64,000 bases of DNA from Phycisphaeraceae bacterium (lineage in GTDB: Bacteria; Planctomycetota; Phycisphaerae; Phycisphaerales; UBA1924). Positions 1 through 6,926 of the stretch are shown here, piece by piece. Position 1 is the stretch's first letter, and every line of letters begins with the position of its first letter. The stretch lies in contig JAJTGZ010000019.1 of the NCBI GenBank assembly GCA_021299385.1, positions 1 through 64,000 of the forward strand. The letters are read 5' to 3'. A model generated the notes under the pieces. That model did not search any database. It saw nothing but the letters and a program-made list of their open reading frames with translations, and was not told the origin of the DNA. The position numbers and the translations under genes are program-made.

Positions 1-25
1 GCGGGGCGCATCCGGTGCCGCGCTT

Positions 26-92
26 CCACGGGTTGCGCCCGCCAAAGCGCTGGCTCCATCCGTGGCTACACCCCGCGGCCCCGCTGGGGCCG
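26..92. repeat. Dispersed GC palindrome repeat (Pro-rich 'CCACGGGTTGCGC...CCGTGGCTACACC' family)
   Basis: The segment starts with CCACGGGTTGCGC and continues to CCGTGGCTACACCCCG. It ends in a hairpin with arms CGGCCCC (76-82) and GGGGCCG (86-92). A close relative lies at 40831-40902, with the same order of blocks and the same distance from the hairpin. This is noncoding DNA upstream of the first gene; no promoter could be assigned in bases 1-282. Confidence 0.7.
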
Positions 93-123
93 AAGTCATC
101 CCCCAATCCAACCCCGATTTACA

Positions 124-170
124 ACTCAGAAAACCTCTGCCCCTCCGTCCTCTAAGTAACTTTCACCTCT
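124..170. repeat. Fragment of the 'TTACTCAGAGG' repeat family
   Basis: On the minus strand this reads AAAGTTACTTAGAGGACGG and then a GCAGAGG block. It resembles the two arms of the inverted repeat at 52072-52349. It is a solitary fragment in the upstream region of the aminotransferase gene, and its role is unknown. Confidence 0.5.
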
Positions 171-282
171 GGGCTCTCTGGGCCTCTGGAGTAAAAACTC
201 TCTTGCCTCCCGATGGCCGCGCCGCACGGCCCATGATGGTCGGCTCGGAGAGCCGACCTACCCCGCTTGCTAACCTCCCCGC

Positions 283-1311
283 ATGGCGACGGTCTTCTGC
301 AACGGGCGGTTTGTTGAGGCGGGCGATGCCAAGGTCTCGGCGCTGGACGCCGGGCTTCAGCACGCCGTCGGTTTGTTTGAGACCATGCTCGGCGGGGTTC
401 GCACGCGCACCGATGCCGATGCCTCGGCGTGGGTCATTGACCTGGACGCGCACATCGATCGCCTAGCGACCTCGGCGGCGCAGACGGGCCTGTGGCCCGG
501 GCTGCGCACGCCCGCGCTGGCCGAGGCCGTGCTGGCGACGGTCCTGCGCAGCAACTTGCCGCGTGCGCGCGTTCGGCTGACGGTTACGGGTGGGGACCTG
601 AACCTAGCCGCACGGGGCTCGGCGGGGCAGCCCGCGCAGCGCTCGGCGATCGAGCCGACGATCCTGATCGTCGCGCAGCCGGCGACGAGTTACCCGGCAC
701 AGATGCTCGATGAGGGCGTCCTCGTTGCCCTGGCCGATGCGCGGGCGAACCCGTTCAACCCGCTCGAGTCGCACAAGACGCTCAACTACTGGTGGCGCTT
801 GCGTGAGTTGCAGACCGCGGGCATCAAGGGTGCGGCTGAGGCGCTCGTCTTTGATATCACCAACCACCTAGCCGGCGGTTGCGTGAGCAACGCGGTGGTC
901 ATCAAGGATGGCCTAGCGACAACCCCCGCCGCACGCGGGGAGGAGCCGTTCGGTGCCGATGGCCCACCACCAGCATCCGACGACCCCGAACAGGACGCCA
1001 CACCACCGCCACTGCCGGCGGGGATGATCCCGAGTTGCGTGCTGCCGGGGGTTACGCGCGCGCGGGTGCTGGACTGGATTTCGCTGGGCGCGTCGGCACA
1101 CGCGGGGCTGGCCAACCTTCGCGCCAGGCGCGGGCCGCTGACGATCAGCGACGTGCTGGAGGCCGACGAAGTGCTGCTGACGAACTCATCGTGGGGCGTG
1201 CTGCCGGTGGCGCGGGTGGAGGGCCGGCAGATCGGCAGCGGCCAACCCGGCCCGGTGGCACGCGCGCTGCGCCAGTTGTGGGAGCGTTGGCTCGACAGCG
1301 CGGGTCGGTGA
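283..1311 (+). CDS. Class IV PLP aminotransferase (branched-chain aminotransferase / aminodeoxychorismate lyase family)
   Basis: 342 residues. It should be a fold-type IV PLP enzyme, transferring an amino group from a branched-chain or D-amino acid, or cleaving aminodeoxychorismate. The motif SHKTLNY places the Schiff-base lysine at K165. The stretch EALVFDITNHLAGG-CVSNAVVI (about 187-207) matches the family's segment binding the PLP pyridine ring and phosphate. A Pro/Asp/Gly-rich insert of about 35 residues (about 213-247) interrupts the C-terminal domain; it is not normal for the family and probably forms a surface loop. ATG start with no clear Shine-Dalgarno. It stands alone ahead of a cysteine-cluster gene, so context does not identify the substrate; PabC, IlvE and D-amino-acid transaminase remain possible. 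Confidence 0.85.
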   Translation: MATVFCNGRFVEAGDAKVSALDAGLQHAVGLFETMLGGVRTRTDADASAWVIDLDAHIDRLATSAAQTGLWPGLRTPALAEAVLATVLRSNLPRARVRLTVTGGDLNLAARGSAGQPAQRSAIEPTILIVAQPATSYPAQMLDEGVLVALADARANPFNPLESHKTLNYWWRLRELQTAGIKGAAEALVFDITNHLAGGCVSNAVVIKDGLATTPAARGEEPFGADGPPPASDDPEQDATPPPLPAGMIPSCVLPGVTRARVLDWISLGASAHAGLANLRARRGPLTISDVLEADEVLLTNSSWGVLPVARVEGRQIGSGQPGPVARALRQLWERWLDSAGR

Positions 1312-1346
1312 GCGGGGCGCGGGCGTGGGCATACGCTCAGGCGACG

Positions 1347-1823
1347 ATGGACTCTCCCGCACGACTTGCCCGCGACGCTTGGTTTGCCGCCGTGCGCGAC
1401 GGGCCGGTTGCGGGCGCACTGGAAAAAATCTACGCCGATGCCGCGTTGGCGATCAAACTCCGTGCCCCGGCGTGCTGGGCGAGCGGGCGGTGCTGCAACT
1501 TCATCAAGGCCGGGCACCTGCTCTATTGCACGGGCCTGGAGGCGGCGTACACGCTCACCCGCGCCGGCGCCCCGGCACGCGAGCGCCTCGACGCCGCGCT
1601 GCGAGCGGGGGGTTGCCCGTACCAAATCGCAAACCTCTGCGGGGTGCACGCGAGCAAGCCCTTGGGGTGCCGGCTGTACTTCTGCGACCGCTCATCACAA
1701 GAGTGGCAGCACGAGCTCTACGAACGGCTGACGCTGGACCTGCGGGCATTGCACGACAGGTTCGCCGTGCCGTATGTGTATGCGGAGTGGCGGGGGTTGT
1801 TGGGGGAGATGGTTGGGGGATAG
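1347..1823 (+). CDS. YkgJ-type cysteine-cluster (zinc/iron chelate-binding) protein
   Basis: 158 residues from ATG 1347, which starts 35 bp after the aminotransferase. Eight cysteines (about 43, 49, 50, 61, 90, 98, 108, 113) follow the YkgJ-like pattern: a CC pair in GRCCNF, then GGCPYQ and KPLGCRLYFC. Family members are thought to bind a metal or an Fe-S cluster through these cysteines; their reaction is not established. There is no signal peptide or membrane segment, so it should be cytoplasmic. A longer reading frame extends upstream over the aminotransferase gene but is antisense-like composition, not protein. A second member of this broad family lies at 41027-41503. Confidence 0.75.
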   Translation: MDSPARLARDAWFAAVRDGPVAGALEKIYADAALAIKLRAPACWASGRCCNFIKAGHLLYCTGLEAAYTLTRAGAPARERLDAALRAGGCPYQIANLCGVHASKPLGCRLYFCDRSSQEWQHELYERLTLDLRALHDRFAVPYVYAEWRGLLGEMVGG

Positions 1824-1961
1824 GCAATCGGGAGTAGGCAATCGGGAATAGGCAATGGGCAATAGGCGCGGCGGGGGGTGCGTTGGCGTCTATTCCTTTG
1901 GGCGTCTGAATTTTTCTTCTGTCTTTCACGATTGCCTATTGCCGATTGCCGATTGCCTCGT
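1824..1961. repeat. Convergent-gene spacer of inverted 'GGCAATCGG / CCGATTGCC' repeats
   Basis: Repeats of the word GGCAATNGG (1826-1866) are answered by their complement, CGATTGCCTATTGCCGATTGCC (split over 1929-1957). The spacer between the stops of two convergent genes could therefore fold into a long imperfect hairpin from either strand, possibly a bidirectional terminator. A third block of the same word is at 2856-2900. Confidence 0.65.
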
Positions 1962-2768
1962 TCAGCACGCGACCAGCCCGTAGCCGAGAACATCCAGCGA
2001 CCTGCTCGCCAGCGCGATCGCTTCACCTTGTACTTCGATGCGTACGCCGCCGCGCACACCCGCCGCGGCTACGAGCGTGTCATCGAGGTGCAGAACCTCG
2101 GCGCGGGACAGCGACCATGGCTTGTGCCGAACTTCCCCGGCCAGGATGCGCCCGCCGCCACCATGTGCCCCACGAGGCCACCTGCTCTGCGTGAAGAGCC
2201 AGTAGCGTTCGGTCAGGAAGTGCTCGATCGACCCGGGCTGCGACTGCGGGAGCACGTCGCCGACGGTGCGCCAGCGAACGTCCGTGCGTGCGGGTATGCC
2301 GTCGCCCAGGCCCGGCACGCCTCGGCGGACCAGTTTGTACGCAGTCGTGCTGCCCTCTTGCTGGACGTTGAACCTGCTCCAGACGTAGTTGAGGTTCCAC
2401 AGCCAGCGACCGCCGAGCACGGGCAGGGGCGTCTGGGCGTCGAGGCTGAAGAACCAGACACCCGACCTCGTCCCGCCGACGCCCGTGTGCCGGACGTACG
2501 TGCGGACGTTGCATTCGTAAAAATCTCGCAACCCGGGCAGGCCGACCCTTGGCACGCCGGCAAAGTCGCACCGGCGCATCGCAAACGGCACCAGCCCGAT
2601 CCACGCCGAGCCATCAAAGAGATCGATCTCTAGCTCTCGCGGGACCAGCGCCCGCATCACCTCGGCGGGCAGACGCCAGTGCACAAACAGGAGGTTCTCC
2701 CACGTCATCCGCACATCGGGCGCACGCTCGCGCGCCCCGGCAGACTCAGGCTGATAGTCGTTGCTCAT
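1962..2768 (-). CDS. DUF2071 (YqjF-like) family protein
   Basis: 268 residues. Function unknown. The protein has the DUF2071 order: an N-terminal MTWENLLFVHWRLP, a central VPRELEIDLFDGSAWIGLVPF, then WFFSLDAQTPLPVLGGR, and a C-terminal lipocalin-like region ending KPWSLSRAEVLHLDD. Length is usual for the family. There is no signal peptide. ATG start at 2768. It faces the cysteine-cluster gene across a repeat-filled spacer and is probably a single-gene unit. Confidence 0.85.
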   Translation of the reverse strand: MSNDYQPESAGARERAPDVRMTWENLLFVHWRLPAEVMRALVPRELEIDLFDGSAWIGLVPFAMRRCDFAGVPRVGLPGLRDFYECNVRTYVRHTGVGGTRSGVWFFSLDAQTPLPVLGGRWLWNLNYVWSRFNVQQEGSTTAYKLVRRGVPGLGDGIPARTDVRWRTVGDVLPQSQPGSIEHFLTERYWLFTQSRWPRGAHGGGGRILAGEVRHKPWSLSRAEVLHLDDTLVAAAGVRGGVRIEVQGEAIALASRSLDVLGYGLVAC

Positions 2769-2855
2769 GCGTCATGCTCGGCAGGCTCGGCAGGCTCGAC
2801 CCCGGCACAAAGATGATCCTACGAACACTCCAACTCCACGCCCCGCCCGCCGCGC

Positions 2856-2900
2856 CCATTGCCTATTGCCCATTCCCTATTGCCTATTCCCTGCCTACTC
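2856..2900. repeat. ATTGCCTATT word repeats
   Basis: Four to five tandem-like copies of the word CCATTGCCTATT lie between the DUF2071 start and the asparaginase-like stop. They match the second half of the repeat at 1929-1957. The last bases overlap the end of the asparaginase-like gene. Confidence 0.6.
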
Positions 2901-3413
2901 CCCCCGCACAAACGTCCCGCGCACCCGGTCCTTGTGCACGCCGGGGAAGGCGAGCGCCCGCCCGTGGCCGACGCAGTACACGCCCGCGGGCAGGATGCTT
3001 GCCGCCAGCAGTGCCTCCGTCAGGTTCTGCAGCGCGTCGCTGCGTGTCATCTCGTAGGGGCGCATCGCGCCGGTCAGGATCACCGGCACGGTGAGGTGTT
3101 GCAGGCCTGTGTAGAGCAGCTGGCCGGTCTGCGCGAGCGTGTCGGTGCCGTGGAGGATGACGATCCCTGCCGGGGGCTTGCGGCCGGCCTGGGCCGCGAC
3201 GGTTTCGAGCACGCGGGCGCGGTCGTCGTCGGTCATGTCCAGCGAGTCTTTGCTGAGTAGTTCGATGGTCGAGACGGCCGTGTCTTCTAGCCGCAATCGG
3301 CGGAGCATCCTGCGGACGATCGATCGGCGGTTGTCGAGCGTGCCGCTCTGCTCGTCGTAGGTTTTTTCGATCGTCCCGCCGGTGGTGATGAGGATGACCT
3401 GACGCATGGGCAT
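2895..3413 (-). CDS. Asparaginase-like protein consisting of the N-terminal catalytic domain only
   Basis: 172 residues from the ATG at 3413 (a second ATG at 3407 is possible). The two active-site signatures of L-asparaginase are present: TTGGTIE (10-16) with the nucleophilic threonine, and HGTDT (88-92). Normal type I/II asparaginases are about 330 residues with a second small domain that completes the active site in the dimer. That domain is missing here, and the protein ends with a short segment after GVYCVGHGRALAFPGVHKD. Similar one-domain homologues occur in databases, so this may be a complete protein with altered activity rather than a truncation. It lies 31 bp after nuoN on the same strand. 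Confidence 0.75.
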   Translation of the reverse strand: MPMRQVILITTGGTIEKTYDEQSGTLDNRRSIVRRMLRRLRLEDTAVSTIELLSKDSLDMTDDDRARVLETVAAQAGRKPPAGIVILHGTDTLAQTGQLLYTGLQHLTVPVILTGAMRPYEMTRSDALQNLTEALLAASILPAGVYCVGHGRALAFPGVHKDRVRGTFVRGE

Positions 3414-3444
3414 GATCGTACGCAGACGCTGCGTTTGCAACCGG

Positions 3445-5145
3445 CTAGGGGCGTGCGGGCGCATCCTCGCTCATCGGGCCCTCGCCGGTGGGTGCGGCAC
3501 CCATGGGCTTGGCGGGCGAGGGCAAGCGGGGCGCGATCGCCAGCGGGGCGGCGTCCTTGTACGTGCCGCCGAAGCTCGCCCACGACGCCGGGGTAACGTG
3601 CAAGAAACTCCCTGCCGACAAGAGTGGCAGCACCACCATCGCCACCATCGCCAGCACGCCAACATACCCGGCCAGTGCCCGGCCTCGGAAGGGTGTCTGG
3701 ACCATGCCCTCGGCGTGCCCCGACGCATCGGGCGATTCGAGCAGCGCCGCCGAGACGATGCGCAGGTAATAGAACGCCGCGACCGCGCTGTTCAACCCCA
3801 AGATCACCACCAGCACCAAATGCCCCCCGGCCAGGCCGCTGGCAAAGAGCGGGAGCTTGGCAAAGAAGCCGAGCAGCGGCGGGAAGCCCATCAGCCCGAG
3901 CGCCGACAGCGCCAGCACCCACGCCAGTGCCGGGTGTTTCTTGCGAAGGCCGCGGATATCGGCAAAGTCGTCGGCCTCGTGCACCTGCCCATCAGGCCCC
4001 TTGCGTTCCAGCAGCGCCAGCACTGCGAACGCGGCGGTGCTTGTCAGCCCGTAACTGAGCAGGTAGAACAAAATCGCCGAGTACCCGTTCTCGGGCAAGA
4101 GCGTCCCGGGCCTGCCCGGCCCGGCCAGCAACGCCACGAGCATGTACCCCGAGTGCGCGATCGACGAATACGCCAGCAGACGCTTGACGCTCGTCTGCAT
4201 GATCGCCAGCACGTTGCCGAGCGTCATACTCGCCACGGCGATGATCGCCAAGATCTCACCGATGGGTGTCGGCAGCGAGCCGTGCCCGCCCCCCGGCCCG
4301 CCGGGCTGCATCCAACCCCAGCCGGGTGCTGTCAGCAGCAGCATGAGCGCGAAGAACCCCGCGGCCTTGGGGACAAACGCCAACATCCCCGCCACGGGGC
4401 TGGCCGCGCCCTGATAGACATCCGGCGTGTAAAAGTGCATCGGCACCGCGGCGATCTTGAAGCACAGCCCGAGGATCCCCAGCACCAACCCGGCCAGGGC
4501 GATCGGGTTGATCCCGCCCTCCACGCTCGCCTGATGGCGGAGCGTCGCGCCGATCTGCGCCAGCTCGACACTCCCGGTCGCGCCATAGAGGAGGACGAAC
4601 CCGAAGAGGAAAACAGCCGCGGCCATCGCGCCGAGGAAAAAGTACTTCACCGCCGCCTCGAGGGACTTATCCCGCTGCGTGCTCAGCGCCACCATCACAT
4701 ACGTCGGCAAGCTGGTCAGCTCAAGGGCCAGGAAGAGCCAGATCAGGTTCGTCGCCCCCGCGCAGAGCATCAGGCCCGTGATCGAGAAGAGGAAGAAGGC
4801 GTAAAACTCCGAGCGGATCGTCCGCTTGGGGTCAAAGCGCGTCCGCCCCTGGGCGACGCGGGCCTCATAGTCGCGGTCGGGGATGCCCGTGAGCAGCCCC
4901 AGGATCAGCAGCCCAATACCCGCGGCAAGCACCTTGCCAAAGACCGGCAAGTTCGGCAGCATCGCGGCGGGGTCAACGGGGGTTTTGTAAAAGGCGAAAA
5001 GCCCGGCGATGAGCAAACCCGCCGCGCTCACGGGCGCGCACAGCCGGCGAACGCCCAGACGCTCGGACAACCCCAGCAGCATCACCACACACGCGCAGGT
5101 GAACAGGATGATCTCAGGCCAGAGCGTGGCCAACTTCTCAGTCAC
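3445..5145 (-). CDS. nuoN: NADH-quinone oxidoreductase subunit N
   Basis: 566 residues, GTG start at 5145. An antiporter-like proton-pumping membrane subunit of respiratory complex I. About 14 hydrophobic helices can be followed. Landmarks are the ALELTSLPTYVMVAL segment (glutamate in helix 5), KYFFLGAMAAAVFLFGF, the lysine helix beginning CFKIAAVPMHFYTPDVYQG, and KRLLAYSSIAHSGYMLVAL. All are typical of NuoN. The stop of nuoM overlaps its start (shared bases 5142-5145), so translation is probably coupled. The C-terminal 60 residues are polar and proline-rich, longer than usual. Confidence 0.96.
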   Translation of the reverse strand: MTEKLATLWPEIILFTCACVVMLLGLSERLGVRRLCAPVSAAGLLIAGLFAFYKTPVDPAAMLPNLPVFGKVLAAGIGLLILGLLTGIPDRDYEARVAQGRTRFDPKRTIRSEFYAFFLFSITGLMLCAGATNLIWLFLALELTSLPTYVMVALSTQRDKSLEAAVKYFFLGAMAAAVFLFGFVLLYGATGSVELAQIGATLRHQASVEGGINPIALAGLVLGILGLCFKIAAVPMHFYTPDVYQGAASPVAGMLAFVPKAAGFFALMLLLTAPGWGWMQPGGPGGGHGSLPTPIGEILAIIAVASMTLGNVLAIMQTSVKRLLAYSSIAHSGYMLVALLAGPGRPGTLLPENGYSAILFYLLSYGLTSTAAFAVLALLERKGPDGQVHEADDFADIRGLRKKHPALAWVLALSALGLMGFPPLLGFFAKLPLFASGLAGGHLVLVVILGLNSAVAAFYYLRIVSAALLESPDASGHAEGMVQTPFRGRALAGYVGVLAMVAMVVLPLLSAGSFLHVTPASWASFGGTYKDAAPLAIAPRLPSPAKPMGAAPTGEGPMSEDAPARP

Positions 5146-6878
5146 TGGTGCACCTCCGGCTTGCCCTGGCCTGTGCCAGACGGGCGCGCCCCCGGCGGGT
5201 CGCTCGGCGTGGACGCCGGCCCGAGCGGGGGGATCGGGGCATCGACCTGCAGCAGCCGAACCTGCTCGCGTGCCTCGTTGACGATCAAATACGTCCGCTG
5301 TGCCGAGTAGTCAAAGGCCTGCAACAACGGCTTGGGAAACAACCCGAGCGCCAGGCAGAGCGCCGCCAGCGGCAGCAGCGTGATGATCTCCCGCGCGTTC
5401 AGGTCTGTGGGCAGCGAGACATGCTCGCCCGCCGCCGCGTGCGGGGCGTGAGCGTGGCCATGCCCATGGTCATCCCCATGCGGCGTTTTGAGCGGGCCAA
5501 AGACCATCTTGCCGACCAGTTGCAGCGTGTAGATCGCACCGACAACCATCCCCACCACGGCAATGCCGACGTACACCGGCCCGAGCACCCCGGGCGTGCC
5601 GCCGACGAACCCCCCGGCCAGCCACGTATCGCTCGCCTGCCAGGCCCCCAGCAGGCAGAGGAACTCGCTGACAAACCCGTTCAGCCCCGGCAGCCCCACG
5701 CTGGCCATCGCAAAGAAGACGACAAACGTCGCCCACACGGGCATCTTCTTGGCCAGGCCGCCGATCTCGAGCATCGAGCGTGTGTGGTAGCGTTCGTACA
5801 TCATCCCGATGCACAGGAAGAGCGCGCCGGTGCTCAGGCCGTGGTTGAGCATGTAGAGCACCGCGCCCTTAAACCCCGTCGGGTTGAGCGCAAACATCCC
5901 GAGCATGCAGACGCCCAGGTGGGCCACCGACGAATACGCGACCAACTTTTTGACGTCCGTCTGCACCCAGCAGACCAGCCCGATGGCGACAAACCCGATG
6001 ATCGCCAGCACCGCCACCACCGGGGCAAACTGCACCGCTCCCGCCGGCAGCATCGGGATCGCCAGGGCATAGATCGCGTACGTCCCGAGCTTCAGCAGCA
6101 CCCCGGCCAGCACGACCGACCCGGCCGTGGGAGCCTCGGTGTGCGCCAAGGGCAGCCAGGTGTGCAGCGGGAACAACGGGACCTTGACGGCAAAGCCGAG
6201 CATCAGGGCCAGGAAGAGCCACCACTGCGTCCCCGCGGGGATCGTCCTTGCCGCGGATTGCAGCGTCGCTAGGTCAAACGTCCACGCCCCCGCCCCGGCA
6301 AACGCCCCGGGCTGGATCTTCGTCGCGTTGAACCACGCGATGTACACCAACCCGGCCAGCGCGATGATCGAGCCGGTGAATGTGTACAAGAAAAACTTGA
6401 TCCCCGCCGCACGCCGGTTGGTGCTCCCAAAGAGCGTGATGAGCACGAACATCGGTATCAGCGTGAACTCAAAGGCGATGTAAAACAGCACCAAGTCCCG
6501 TGCGGCAAAGACCCCCACCATCGCACCCTGGAGCACCAGCAACCACCCGTAATACGTCCGCACACGCTCGGTGATCGCCGACTTCGAGCAGAGCACGCAG
6601 ATCGGCCCGAGCAGCAGCGTCAGCAAGATCAGCGACCCGCTCACGGCATCAACACCCAGCTTGAACGTAAGCCCCAACTCGGGCATCCACGGGATGCTCC
6701 GCGTGAAGACATCACCCGTCAGCGAGCGCCAATCAACGCCCATCCCCAGCAGCATCACCAGCCCGATGCCCAGCGGCACCAGCGTCCCGGCCAGCGCGAG
6801 CCAGAAGACCTGCCGCTTGCCCAGCAGCGGGATCAACGCCGCGGCCACGATCGGGATGAATATCAGTGCAAGCAACAT
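5142..6878 (-). CDS. nuoM: NADH-quinone oxidoreductase subunit M
   Basis: 578 residues, ATG start. An antiporter-like proton-translocating membrane subunit of complex I. Family landmarks: YIAFEFTLIPMFVLI (helix 5 glutamate), KFFLYTFTGS, FAVKVPLFPLHTWLPLAHTEAP (pumping lysine), and KKLVAYSSVAHLGVCMLG. A histidine-rich stretch (about residues 465-485, encoded near 5425-5484) precedes the last helix. The final about 40 residues are polar and proline-rich. Lies 48 bp after nuoL and overlaps nuoN. Confidence 0.97.
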   Translation of the reverse strand: MLLALIFIPIVAAALIPLLGKRQVFWLALAGTLVPLGIGLVMLLGMGVDWRSLTGDVFTRSIPWMPELGLTFKLGVDAVSGSLILLTLLLGPICVLCSKSAITERVRTYYGWLLVLQGAMVGVFAARDLVLFYIAFEFTLIPMFVLITLFGSTNRRAAGIKFFLYTFTGSIIALAGLVYIAWFNATKIQPGAFAGAGAWTFDLATLQSAARTIPAGTQWWLFLALMLGFAVKVPLFPLHTWLPLAHTEAPTAGSVVLAGVLLKLGTYAIYALAIPMLPAGAVQFAPVVAVLAIIGFVAIGLVCWVQTDVKKLVAYSSVAHLGVCMLGMFALNPTGFKGAVLYMLNHGLSTGALFLCIGMMYERYHTRSMLEIGGLAKKMPVWATFVVFFAMASVGLPGLNGFVSEFLCLLGAWQASDTWLAGGFVGGTPGVLGPVYVGIAVVGMVVGAIYTLQLVGKMVFGPLKTPHGDDHGHGHAHAPHAAAGEHVSLPTDLNAREIITLLPLAALCLALGLFPKPLLQAFDYSAQRTYLIVNEAREQVRLLQVDAPIPPLGPASTPSDPPGARPSGTGQGKPEVHQ

Positions 6879-6926
6879 GCGTTTACAAACTCACTACAAA
6901 GGACCGTCCGTACAAATTCCACCAAC

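Noticed and set aside
3406-5310. A 634-codon plus-strand reading frame opposite nuoN
   Set aside because: It is antisense to a clear nuoN, its predicted protein is Arg/Gln/His-rich without domains, and long antisense frames are usual in DNA of this GC content. The same applies to frames opposite nuoL (7314-9248), resB (23207-26146) and metH (56940-59540).
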